From positions 16,793 through 26,166 of the forward strand of contig DYIH01000002.1 in assembly GCA_020723785.1 (NCBI GenBank): 9,374 nt of DNA, written 5' to 3'. The notes under the pieces were generated by a model. The model searched no databases. It was given only the letters and a program-made list of their open reading frames with translations, and was not told the origin of the DNA. This DNA comes from Thermaerobacter marianensis (GTDB lineage Bacteria; Bacillota; Sulfobacillia; DYIH01). Position numbers and translations under genes: made by a program. How positions within the stretch are numbered: position 1 is the first letter of the stretch; the number at the start of each line of letters is the position of its first letter. Of this stretch, positions 1 to 5,720 are shown in pieces.

Positions 1-1
1 G

Positions 2-463
2 GGGGAGGCGGCCGCATCGGCAGCGCCAGCCGATCGTTCCAAGGCCGAAGACACGCCGGTCGTATTCCGGCCGTTGGCGTGGCCCCTGCGGGGGGACCGC
101 GGGGCCGGCTTCGGCTGGGCCTGGTCGGAGACGATGGGTGATTGGCGCTGGCACGCGGGGTTGGACGTGGAGGCGGCCCCCGGGACGCCGGTCGCGGCGG
201 CGGCCGGTGGCCGCGTGGTCGTCGCCCGCCAGACCCGGGAATGGGGCTGGGAGGTGGTCGTGGACCACGGCGGCGGGCTTTCCACGCGCTACGCCAATTG
301 CCGGGCCGTGGCCGTGGCGGCCGGGGACGCGGTCCGGGCCGGGCAGAAGCTCGCCGAGGTGGGCGACCCCGGCTTGGCCGAAGCGGCGGATAAACCCCAC
401 CTGCACTTCGAGGTCCTGGCCAACGGCCGCCCGGTGGACCCGTCCCGCTACCTCCGCAACTGA
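2..463 (+). CDS. spoIIQ: SpoIIQ-like M23 (LytM) peptidase, C-terminal part
   Basis: The frame is open from base 2, so this is the C-terminal part of a longer protein whose N-terminus (a membrane anchor in SpoIIQ proteins) lies outside the window. A TTG at 74 could be read as a start, but the upstream frame continues without a stop. The sequence shows a LytM/M23 zinc-peptidase domain: WHAGLD (H and D four residues apart, ligand pattern HxxxD) at codons 50-55 of the partial frame, and HLHFEV (HxH) near the C-terminus. SpoIIQ is a forespore membrane protein that joins SpoIIIAH in the channel linking mother cell and forespore. The assignment as SpoIIQ rests on the domain plus position upstream of spoIIID; a general M23 cell-wall endopeptidase is the alternative. 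All zinc ligands look present, unlike B. subtilis SpoIIQ, which is described as having lost one, so this protein may be catalytically active. Confidence 0.8.
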   Translation, partial: GEAAASAAPADRSKAEDTPVVFRPLAWPLRGDRGAGFGWAWSETMGDWRWHAGLDVEAAPGTPVAAAAGGRVVVARQTREWGWEVVVDHGGGLSTRYANCRAVAVAAGDAVRAGQKLAEVGDPGLAEAADKPHLHFEVLANGRPVDPSRYLRN

Positions 464-518
464 GGTGGCGGGACGGCCGCCGGCCGCGCAGGCTGTGGCT
501 TCCGTCCAGCAAGCAAGC

Positions 519-544
519 GGGGGATGGCCGCCGGCCATTCCCCC
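519..544 (+). terminator. Strong hairpin after spoIIQ-like gene, possible terminator
   Basis: GGGGGATGGCC (519-529) faces GGCCATTCCCCC (533-544) with a three-base loop and one bulged T. The stem is very stable but is not followed by a T-run, so it is not a standard intrinsic terminator. It could limit read-through, protect the mRNA 3' end, or act with Rho. Confidence 0.4.
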
Positions 545-761
545 GTGAACTTGACCGGTCACGGCTTCATGGGAGGCCGCCGTCCACGGTCCACCACCAG
601 CAGCGCACCTTGCTCTGCCCCCTGCCTACCACGAACCGGGTCTCCACCGATGCGCCGCTCCCCGGCGGCCTGCCCTCACCCACCTGGGCGGGAACCCTGC
701 CGGCGGCCAGGGCGCTGCTGTTAACCATCACCATCGCCGGTGCCCCGCGACCCGTCTCCAG

Positions 762-791
762 GCATTTTCATCTTCAGAGGGCATATACATC
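762..791 (+). promoter_or_regulatory. Possible sigma-E promoter for spoIIID
   Basis: GCATTTTC at 762-769 resembles the sigma-E -35 element (core ATA, here ATT). TATACATC at 784-791 matches the -10 consensus CATACAMT at its central ATACA, with 17 bases between the ATT core and the -10. spoIIID is a sigma-E gene in B. subtilis, so such a promoter is expected somewhere upstream. It would leave a leader of about 175 bases, and the match is partial, so this is tentative. Confidence 0.3.
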
Positions 792-972
792 AGGCAAAGC
801 GTTGGCCCGTTTGGGGTTCCCGCCGCATCCCGGGACCACACGGGATCGCCCGGTTCGTCCGGGATGTTCCGACGGACGCCACCCTCTTGGGGCGGTCCCG
901 GGTGTGGTTGGCCGGGTTCCATCGGGTCGCGGAGCCGTTGGGTTTTCGGTGGGGTGGAAAGGAGGCAGTCGC

Positions 973-1263
973 GTGAGAGATCACATCTGGAAGCGGGTCC
1001 TGGAGGTCAGCCGCTACATCTCCCGGACCAAGGCGACGGTGCGCGACACGGCCAGGGTGTTCGGTGTCAGCAAGAGCACCGTCCACAAGGACGTGACGGA
1101 ACGCCTCCCCAAGATCAACCGCGAACTGGCGCAAAAGGTCAAGTCGGTGCTCGATTACAACAAGGCTGAACGTCACCTGCGGGGCGGAGCGGCGACGCGC
1201 AGGAAGTACGTCGAAGAGGTCACGCCGGTGCAGTCGGAGCGGGCCGAAAAAGTGCCGGGTTGA
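973..1263 (+). CDS. spoIIID: Stage III sporulation transcriptional regulator SpoIIID
   Basis: SpoIIID is a small DNA-binding protein that activates and represses mother-cell genes during sporulation and helps hand over from sigma-E to sigma-K. The GTG start at 973 is fixed by an excellent Shine-Dalgarno site AAAGGAGG (958-965), 7 bases away, and gives 96 residues against about 93 in B. subtilis. A helix-turn-helix lies at about residues 22-41 and ends in GVSKSTVHKD, followed by TERLP, LDYNKAERHLRGG and a basic C-terminal tail, all signature stretches of SpoIIID. The frame is open further upstream, but that extension is not protein-like. It precedes mbl by 117 bases, as in many spore formers. 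Confidence 0.97.
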   Translation: MRDHIWKRVLEVSRYISRTKATVRDTARVFGVSKSTVHKDVTERLPKINRELAQKVKSVLDYNKAERHLRGGAATRRKYVEEVTPVQSERAEKVPG

Positions 1264-1380
1264 AGCTGCTGATCGTGGCGGGGAATCGCAAAATCGTGCT
1301 TGGAACAAAGGAGGAATGTGCCAGCGCATGTCGAATGGTTGACCAGTTATTCTCCGTATGAGGCAGGATGTGACAGGGCC
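1264..1380 (+). promoter_or_regulatory. spoIIID-mbl leader with a misplaced strong Shine-Dalgarno
   Basis: AAAGGAGGA at 1307-1315 is among the best ribosome sites in the window, yet no good mbl start lies 5-9 bases behind it. The in-frame GTG at 1318 is only 3 bases away, and the conserved mbl start at 1381 is 66 bases away. A tiny out-of-frame ORF (ATG at 1316, or ATG at 1328) ends with TGA at 1340-1342. The leader could encode a very short peptide that affects mbl translation, or mbl could carry a 21-residue N-terminal extension from GTG 1318. No clear sigma-A promoter is visible. Confidence 0.35.
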
Positions 1381-2391
1381 ATGCTGGGGCTGGGGCAGGA
1401 TATCGGGATCGACCTCGGGACGGCCAACACGCTGGTGTACGTAAAAGGACGGGGCGTCGTCATCCGTGAGCCCTCCGTCGTGGCGCTGGACCAGAATACG
1501 GGCAAGGTCCTGGCCTACGGCAGCGAGGCCCGGCGCATGCTGGGGCGGACGCCGGGCAACATCGTGGCCATGCGCCCCCTGCGGGAAGGCGTGATCGCCT
1601 ACTACGACGTGACGGAGTCGATGCTCCGCTATTTTCTCTCCCGGGTTTCCGGCCGCGCCAGCCTGTTCAAGCCACGGGTGATGGTCTGCATCCCCATAGG
1701 GGTGACCAGCGTGGAAAAGCGGGCCGTCCTGGAGGCCGCCGGCGTCGCCGGCGCCCGCAAGGCTTACCTCATCGAGGAGCCCCTGGCCGCCGCCCTGGGT
1801 GCCGGCCTTGACATCAGCGACGCCAGCGGCAGCATGGTTGTTGACATCGGCGGGGGGACCGCCGATGTGGCCGTCCTCTCCCTGGGCGGCATCGTCGTAA
1901 GCGCTTCCATCCGGGCCGGCGGCGACAAGTTCGACGAGGCCCTCGTCCGCTACATGAAGAAGCAGCACAACCTGGCCATCGGCGAGCGGACCGCCGAGGA
2001 GATCAAGATCGGCATCGGCACCGTTGACCCCCAGGGACGGCCCAAGACCATGGAGGTGCGGGGCCGCGACCTGGTCACCGGACTGCCGCGGACGGTGGAG
2101 CTTTCCTCCGAGGAAACCCACGAGGCGGTGTTCGAGGTGGCCGCCTCCATTGTGGACACGGTCAAGGGGGTTCTGGAAAGGACGCCCCCCGAACTGGCCT
2201 CCGACATCCTGGAGAAGGGGATCGTCATGACTGGCGGCGGCGCCCTTCTCGACGGTCTGGACCGGCTCCTGGCGCGCCAGACGCAGGTGCCGGTGGTCGC
2301 CGAAGACGCCCTTTCCTGTGTGGCCGTGGGCACCGGGAAGGCCCTGGACAGCCTCGACCTTCTCGAGCGGCAGCTGGTGACATCGGGCTGA
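1381..2391 (+). CDS. mbl: Rod shape-determining protein, MreB/Mbl family
   Basis: This bacterial actin homologue polymerises on the inner face of the membrane and guides lateral cell-wall synthesis. The ATG at 1381 gives 336 residues (B. subtilis Mbl is about 333) and places DIGIDLGTANTL at residues 7-18, as in the family. The actin-fold nucleotide motifs are present: phosphate 1 (DLGTAN, from D11), phosphate 2 (DIGGGTADVAV, from D155) and the adenosine motif (TGGGALL, G285-G287). IGERTAEEIKI and RTPPELASDI are also MreB signatures. Calling it Mbl rather than MreB rests on position next to spoIIID and ahead of flgF/flgG, because sequence alone does not separate the paralogues. The ribosome site directly before 1381 is weak; an in-frame GTG at 1318 is the alternative start. 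Confidence 0.93.
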   Translation: MLGLGQDIGIDLGTANTLVYVKGRGVVIREPSVVALDQNTGKVLAYGSEARRMLGRTPGNIVAMRPLREGVIAYYDVTESMLRYFLSRVSGRASLFKPRVMVCIPIGVTSVEKRAVLEAAGVAGARKAYLIEEPLAAALGAGLDISDASGSMVVDIGGGTADVAVLSLGGIVVSASIRAGGDKFDEALVRYMKKQHNLAIGERTAEEIKIGIGTVDPQGRPKTMEVRGRDLVTGLPRTVELSSEETHEAVFEVAASIVDTVKGVLERTPPELASDILEKGIVMTGGGALLDGLDRLLARQTQVPVVAEDALSCVAVGTGKALDSLDLLERQLVTSG

Positions 2392-2453
2392 CGGCAAAAG
2401 CGCTTGCTCGTTCTGCAACAACCGCGGCAGGAATTTGCCGGCCCTCTGTAGAA

Positions 2454-2479
2454 TAGATATTTGGACAACTTGCCGATAA
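2454..2479 (+). promoter_or_regulatory. Sigma-D (flagellar sigma28-type) promoter
   Basis: GCCGATAA at 2472-2479 matches the sigma-D -10 consensus GCCGATAT at 7 of 8 positions. TAGA at 2454-2457 matches the -35 TAAA at 3 of 4, with 14 bases between (15 is usual). The predicted transcript would start near 2486, just ahead of the riboswitch aptamer, and continue into flagellar rod genes. That agreement of site, aptamer and gene function supports the call. Genes from mbl could also read through, since no terminator is seen after mbl. Confidence 0.55.
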
Positions 2480-2493
2480 GAGATCGGGAATGG

Positions 2494-2609
2494 AGCCGAT
2501 CAGGGCAAACCCGGCGAAAGCCGGGGGCGCAAAGCCACAGGTCTACGGCCGGGATCCCGCCGCTTGAGGCGGGGTGAGCAGGGCTAGGACGGCTGGGTTG
2601 CCGGCATCA
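2494..2609 (+). promoter_or_regulatory. Cyclic-di-GMP-I riboswitch aptamer (GEMM-I)
   Basis: The aptamer is recognised by conserved segments in the right order. AGGGCAAACC lies at 2502-2511. A GAAA tetraloop hairpin follows, with stem CCCGGC 2510-2515 and GCCGGG 2520-2525. Next come GGCGCAAAGCC at 2526-2536, GGTCTACGG in the tetraloop-receptor strand, and GGCTGGGTTGCC closing at 2591-2602. AGCC (2533-2536) pairs with GGCT (2591-2594). A variable stem CCCGCC/GGCGGG (2556-2561, 2568-2573) fills the second arm. The class binds the second messenger c-di-GMP. It lies between a sigma-D-like promoter and an intrinsic terminator ahead of flgF, so it probably controls flagellar rod gene transcription. 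Confidence 0.92.
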
Positions 2610-2647
2610 ACGGGATGCGGGAGTTCCCGGGTTCTGATGGACGGACG

Positions 2648-2677
2648 CCTGCCGGCCGAGGCCGAGCAGGTTTTTAT
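2648..2677 (+). terminator. Riboswitch expression-platform terminator
   Basis: CCTGC (2648-2652) plus CGGC (2653-2656) pair with GCCG (2661-2664) and GCAGG (2666-2670), with a CGAG loop and one bulged A, followed by TTTTT (2671-2675). This is an intrinsic terminator placed between the aptamer and flgF. The left arm holds TGCCGGC (2650-2656), which can instead pair with GCCGGCA (2600-2606) at the 3' edge of the aptamer. That gives a plausible antiterminator when the ligand is absent. Confidence 0.8.
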
Positions 2678-2750
2678 CATTTGTGCGTCCAAACGGGGCA
2701 ACGCCGCGGATGGGTCGGTTTGGCGAGCGAGGCGAAGGGAGGTGTGGGGT

Positions 2751-3503
2751 ATGTTGCGCGGGATCTATGCCGCGGCCACCGGCATGGTGGCCGAGACGCA
2801 GCGCCAGGAGGTCATCGCCAACAACCTGGCCAACGCCGATACCACCGGGTTCAAGCGGCTGATGGCTGTCAGCCGGACCCTCGGGGATCGGGAACTCCGC
2901 GTATGGGGCGATCGTACCGTCCGTGAGGGCGAGGTGGTGGGGCCCTTGGGGTTGGGCGCCGCCGTGGCCGGGACGGCGACAGCCTTCACGCAGGGCGGGT
3001 TGCGGTTTACCGGCAATGCCCTGGACCTGGCCCTGGTGGGGGACGGGTTCTTCGCCGTCCAGACGGCAGGCGGGCAGGAACGCTACACCCGGGACGGCGC
3101 TTTTCTGATCGATCGTGACGGCTATCTGGTGACGGTCAACGGCGACCGGGTCGTCGGTGACAACGGACCGATGCGTCCGGGCCAGGGAAAGGTCAGCGTC
3201 GCGGCCGACGGGACGGTGAGCGTCGACGGGACCGTGAAGGGGAAACTCAAGATCGCGGCCTTTGCCGACAACGGCTCCCTGGAGCGGACCGGCCACAACC
3301 TTTGGGCGGCGCCGGCCGGCACGACGGCCCAGGCGTCCAAGGCGACGGTCAGGTCCGGCTACCTGGAGTTGGCCAACGTCCAGGCGGTGCGGGAGATGGT
3401 CGACCTGATCGCCGTGATGCGGGCCTACGAGGCCAACCAGAAGGTGATCGCCGCCCACGACCAGGCTCTGGGCCAGGCGGTTACCCAGATAGCGAAGTTC
3501 TAA
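2751..3503 (+). CDS. flgF: Flagellar basal-body rod protein, FlgF/FlhO type
   Basis: This is a rod component of the flagellar axial structure, exported by the flagellar type III system. The ATG at 2751 follows AGGGAGG (2736-2742) at 8 bases and gives 250 residues. The N-terminus MLRGIYAAATGM and the motif IANNLANADTTGFK (residues 22-35) are the rod/hook N-terminal signature. ALVGDGFFAV and RYTRDGAF mark the central FlgE/F/G-like region. The C-terminus (GYLELANV followed by a helix with VDLIAVMRAYEANQKVI) is the matching coiled-coil domain. The frame runs open back to 2574 through the riboswitch and terminator, so longer starts are unlikely. Being first of two adjacent paralogues after mbl, it corresponds to B. 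subtilis flhO. Confidence 0.93.
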   Translation: MLRGIYAAATGMVAETQRQEVIANNLANADTTGFKRLMAVSRTLGDRELRVWGDRTVREGEVVGPLGLGAAVAGTATAFTQGGLRFTGNALDLALVGDGFFAVQTAGGQERYTRDGAFLIDRDGYLVTVNGDRVVGDNGPMRPGQGKVSVAADGTVSVDGTVKGKLKIAAFADNGSLERTGHNLWAAPAGTTAQASKATVRSGYLELANVQAVREMVDLIAVMRAYEANQKVIAAHDQALGQAVTQIAKF

Positions 3504-3561
3504 GTACGGGCGGTGACCGGGTGTTTGGCAAAGCGGGGCTGGACTGGATGACAGGGGCCCC

Positions 3562-3584
3562 GGGCCGCGCGATCGAAGCGGCCC
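3562..3584 (+). repeat. Inverted repeat between flgF and flgG
   Basis: GGGCCGC (3562-3568) and GCGGCCC (3578-3584) form a perfect 7-bp stem with a 9-base loop. There is no T-run, so it is not an intrinsic terminator; it may adjust mRNA stability between the two flagellar genes. The 124 bases between flgF and flgG show no clear promoter. Confidence 0.4.
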
Positions 3585-3627
3585 ACCAACGCCTGGAACA
3601 GCATAAAATCGCAGCGGGGTGATCTCT

Positions 3628-4458
3628 GTGATCCAGTCCCTCTGGTCTGCGGCTTCCGGGCTGCAGGCCCAGCAACTCAAAGTGGATACGATCTCCAACA
3701 ACCTGGCCAACGTCAACACTACGGGATACAAGAGCGGCCGGGCCACCTTTCAGGATCTCCTGTACCTGAACCTGCCGGTGGCCAATGCCACCGGGACGTC
3801 GACGGGGACGGCGGCGGGAACCGGGGCGGCGGGAACCACGGCGGTGCCGGCGATCCTGCAGGTGGGCACCGGCGTCGCGCCCGGCGCCACCACGCGGGAC
3901 TTTGGCCAGGGCGCCCTGGAGCCGACGGAGCGGCCCTTCGACCTGGCCATGGACGGGCCCGGTTTCTTCCGGGTCAAGCTGGCCGACGGCAGCACCGCCT
4001 ACACCCGGGACGGCAACTTCAGCCTCGACCTGAGCCGGCAACTGGTGGACGCCAACGGCAACGTGCTTCTCGGCAGCGGCAGTTCCGCCATCACCCTGCC
4101 CCAGGACTTCGTCAGGGTCTCCATCGACCGCCAGGGCAACGTGACCGCCACCCTCGCGAATGGGACCACGTCCAACGTCGGGCAGATCCAGGTGGCGGTG
4201 TTCGACAACCAGGCCGGCCTGGAAGGCATCGGCGGCAACCTCTTCAAGGAGACGCCGGGCTCCGGCGCGGCGCGCAACGTGACGCCCGGCCAGAACGGCT
4301 CCGGCTACATCGCCCAGGGCTACCTGGAGGGTTCCAACGTCCAGGTGGTGGCGGAGATGGTCAGCTTGATAGTCGCCCAGCGTGCTTACGAGCTGAACTC
4401 CAAGGCCGTCCAGAGCGCCGACGAGATGCTGGGCATCGCCAACAACCTCCGCCGTTAA
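3628..4458 (+). CDS. flgG: Flagellar distal-rod protein FlgG/FlhP type
   Basis: FlgG forms the distal rod, the drive shaft between the proximal rod and the hook. The GTG at 3628 gives MIQSLWSAASGL, the usual FlgG N-terminus, and 276 residues. GGTGATC (3618-3624) pairs well with the 16S 3' end and is spaced properly for 3628, whereas the GTG at 3619 lies inside that site. SNNLANVNTTGYK (residues 23-35) and FQDLLY are family signatures. FDLAMDGPGFFRV and AYTRDGNFSLD mark the central domain. The C-terminus EGSNVQVVAEMVSLIVAQRA leads into the conserved helix with AYELNSKAVQSADEMLGIANNL. A Gly/Ala/Thr-rich low-complexity insert occupies about residues 54-72. It is probably co-transcribed with flgF and the rod-binding gene. 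Confidence 0.95.
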   Translation: MIQSLWSAASGLQAQQLKVDTISNNLANVNTTGYKSGRATFQDLLYLNLPVANATGTSTGTAAGTGAAGTTAVPAILQVGTGVAPGATTRDFGQGALEPTERPFDLAMDGPGFFRVKLADGSTAYTRDGNFSLDLSRQLVDANGNVLLGSGSSAITLPQDFVRVSIDRQGNVTATLANGTTSNVGQIQVAVFDNQAGLEGIGGNLFKETPGSGAARNVTPGQNGSGYIAQGYLEGSNVQVVAEMVSLIVAQRAYELNSKAVQSADEMLGIANNLRR

Positions 4459-4536
4459 AAGCGTTTTGAATATCCGCGCTTGAGAAGGTGGGGACGGAAA
4501 GGCCCGGAGATGGCGGCGCGAGCGAGGTGATGGACG

Positions 4537-4941
4537 ATGGATGGTACGGTGGGCGGGTTGACGCCGGCGGCGAAGGCCGGGGCGTCCGCTGCGCGGGCCG
4601 GGCGCGCCGCGGGGGCCGGGCGCGGTGATGCCGCCAAGCAGGCCCGCCAGGACGGGGACGACGCGGTCCGCAAGGTGGCGGAGCAGTTTGCCGCGCTCTT
4701 TGTCCAGCAGATCCTCAAGACGGCCCGGCCGTCGCCGGGGCGGGGCTTCTTGGGCGGGGGGATCGCCGGCGAGGTTTACGGTGACATGTTCCTGCAGGTG
4801 ATGGCCGAGAAGGTGGCCGCCGGCGGCCTCGGGCTTGCGGAGATCCTGGCCCGGCAGTTCTCGGGCATCGCTTCCGCGCCGGCTTCGCCTGACCCCGTCC
4901 GGCAACGCCGGGACGAGGTTCGCGCCGGGGGAAAACCATAG
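4537..4941 (+). CDS. flgJ: FlgJ-type rod-binding protein (no muramidase domain)
   Basis: The protein has the FlgJ N-terminal rod-binding domain, which caps or chaperones the growing flagellar rod. AEQFAALFVQQILKTAR (about residues 48-64) and YGDMFLQVMAEKVAAGGLGLAEIL (81-104) are the domain's two signature helices. At 134 residues it lacks the C-terminal glucosaminidase domain of proteobacterial FlgJ, as is usual for stand-alone rod-binding proteins in Firmicutes. The first 40 residues are Ala/Gly/Arg-rich and probably disordered. The ATG at 4537 follows GAGGTGAT (4524-4531); an ATG at 4530 is in another frame. It lies 78 bases after flgG and is the last gene before a strong terminator. Confidence 0.88.
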   Translation: MDGTVGGLTPAAKAGASAARAGRAAGAGRGDAAKQARQDGDDAVRKVAEQFAALFVQQILKTARPSPGRGFLGGGIAGEVYGDMFLQVMAEKVAAGGLGLAEILARQFSGIASAPASPDPVRQRRDEVRAGGKP

Positions 4942-4981
4942 GTTCGCGGTGTAGCTGGAAAAGGCCTTTCGGCGACGCGCC

Positions 4982-5006
4982 CCCTCCATATGGGAGGGCT
5001 TTTTTT
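4982..5006 (+). terminator. Intrinsic terminator of the flagellar block
   Basis: CCCTCC (4982-4987) pairs with GGAGGG (4993-4998) around an ATATG loop, followed by C and seven T (5000-5006). This ends the flgF-flgG-flgJ transcript. fabZ begins only 38 bases further on. Confidence 0.88.
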
Positions 5007-5044
5007 GTTTTCATGGAATCAATCCCGTGAAAGGGGTCGTGTCC

Positions 5045-5467
5045 GTGGACATCCAGGCCATCATGGAGATGCTGCCTCACCGCTATCCTTTCCTGCTCGT
5101 GGACCGGGTGCTGGAGCTGGAGCCCGGCAGGCGGGCGGTCGGGCTGAAGAACGTGACCATCAACGAACCCTTCTTTCAGGGGCACTTCCCGGGGCGGCCC
5201 ATCATGCCCGGGGTGCTGATACTGGAGGCCCTGGCCCAGGTGGGGGCGCTGACCATCCTCTCGCTGGACGAGTTCCGCGGCAAGCTGGGGCTGTTCGGCG
5301 GCATCGACGGGGCCCGCTTCCGGCGCCAGGTCGTCCCCGGGGACCAGTTGCGGCTCGAGGTGAACGTCACCAAGCTGCGCGGCCGTGTCGGCAAGGCCCA
5401 GGCCAAGGCATGGGTGGGCGGGGACCTGGCGGCCGAGGCGGAGCTGACCTTCGCCGTCGCCGACTAG
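5045..5467 (+). CDS. fabZ: 3-hydroxyacyl-[acyl-carrier-protein] dehydratase FabZ
   Basis: FabZ dehydrates 3-hydroxyacyl-ACP to trans-2-enoyl-ACP in the type II fatty-acid elongation cycle in the cytoplasm. The hot-dog fold signatures are clear: MLPHRYPFLLVDR (residues 9-21), GHFPGRPIMPGVL with catalytic His47, and LEALAQ with Glu61, 14 residues on as in characterised FabZ. FRRQVVPGDQL and ELTFAVAD close the protein. Three in-frame GTG codons compete. GTG 5045 is chosen because AAAGGGG (5030-5036) lies 8 bases before it and it yields 140 residues, the family length; 5027 and 5039 lie upstream of or too near that site. The gene stands between flagellar and threonine genes, as fabZ follows flhP in B. 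subtilis. No promoter was recognised between the terminator and this gene. Confidence 0.96.
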   Translation: MDIQAIMEMLPHRYPFLLVDRVLELEPGRRAVGLKNVTINEPFFQGHFPGRPIMPGVLILEALAQVGALTILSLDEFRGKLGLFGGIDGARFRRQVVPGDQLRLEVNVTKLRGRVGKAQAKAWVGGDLAAEAELTFAVAD

Positions 5468-5633
5468 GGCGTTGCGAAAAGGGGCGGCCGCTTTCGACAT
5501 CCCCCACCGTGGGGGTGCGAACAGTGCCGAAACCATGTGTGTCGCCCCACCGGCCCTCCTGCCCTCCCCCGACGCGCGGTCCCGGAAGCGCTCACACGTG
5601 CTCACAGGGGCCAGGGGGCACCGGGCCGGGGGC

Positions 5634-5663
5634 TTGTCGAGGGCATGGTTGCCGGGCTATAGT
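5634..5663 (+). promoter_or_regulatory. Sigma-A-type promoter of thrC-thrB
   Basis: TTGTCG (5634-5639), an 18-base spacer and TATAGT (5658-5663) match sigma-A elements at 4/6 and 5/6. Transcription would start near 5670, leaving a leader of about 50 bases that contains the AGGGAGGGG ribosome site at 5706-5714. Confidence 0.6.
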
Positions 5664-5705
5664 GGAAGCGTGCAGCCGGCGCATCACCGGCCGCGCGTTC
5701 CGCGT

Positions 5706-5714
5706 AGGGAGGGG
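5706..5714 (+). promoter_or_regulatory. Ribosome binding site that fixes a CTG start for thrC
   Basis: AGGGAGGGG lies 6 bases before CTG 5721. No ATG, GTG or TTG in the thrC frame occurs between this site and the conserved core, and the CTG aligns with the usual threonine synthase N-terminus. Confidence 0.6.
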
Positions 5715-5720
5715 TTTTTT

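Larger units (their letters stand above)
464..972. other. Gene-free intergenic stretch before spoIIID
   Basis: About 500 bases hold no convincing gene. Open frames here (for example a 5' extension of the spoIIID frame back to 610) are rich in Pro, Arg and Gly and resemble no family I know. The stretch contains a strong hairpin at 519-544, a smaller inverted repeat CCGTGA/TCACGG at 543-548/559-564, a possible sigma-E promoter at 762-791, and several GGGAT/ATCCC elements between 827 and 866, including ATCCCG (827-832) facing CGGGAT (841-846). It is long for a compact Firmicute genome and may carry the mother-cell-specific control of spoIIID. Confidence 0.6.
5468..5720 (+). promoter_or_regulatory. 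fabZ-thrC intergenic region
   Basis: About 250 bases contain no supported gene, although the thrC frame stays open back to 5472. CCCCC (5501-5505) and GGGGG (5511-5515) form a hairpin with loop ACCGT and no T-run. A promoter lies at 5634-5663. I see no T-box specifier or antiterminator hallmark (GGGTGGNACCGCG) and no leader peptide rich in Thr codons, so threonine control is not visible here. Confidence 0.5.

Noticed and set aside
1339..1380. Sigma-A promoter for mbl built on TTGACC at 1339-1344
   Set aside because: No acceptable -10 element occurs 16-18 bases downstream (GGCAGG is there).
790..2421. Long minus-strand ORF (543 codons) opposite spoIIID and mbl
   Set aside because: It is antisense to two confidently recognised genes, has low-complexity His/Pro/Gly/Arg composition, and reflects stop-poor GC-rich sequence.
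2574..2750. 5' extension of the flgF frame as coding sequence
   Set aside because: It runs through the riboswitch and terminator, while ATG 2751 has a good ribosome site and the conserved N-terminus.
3481..4989. Long minus-strand ORF (502 codons) opposite flgG and flgJ
   Set aside because: Shadow frame of strong flagellar genes, Arg/Pro/Gly-rich, with no recognisable domain.
5468..5720. T-box or Thr-rich leader peptide controlling thrC-thrB
   Set aside because: No GGGTGGNACCGCG-like antiterminator motif, T-tailed terminator or run of threonine codons was found.
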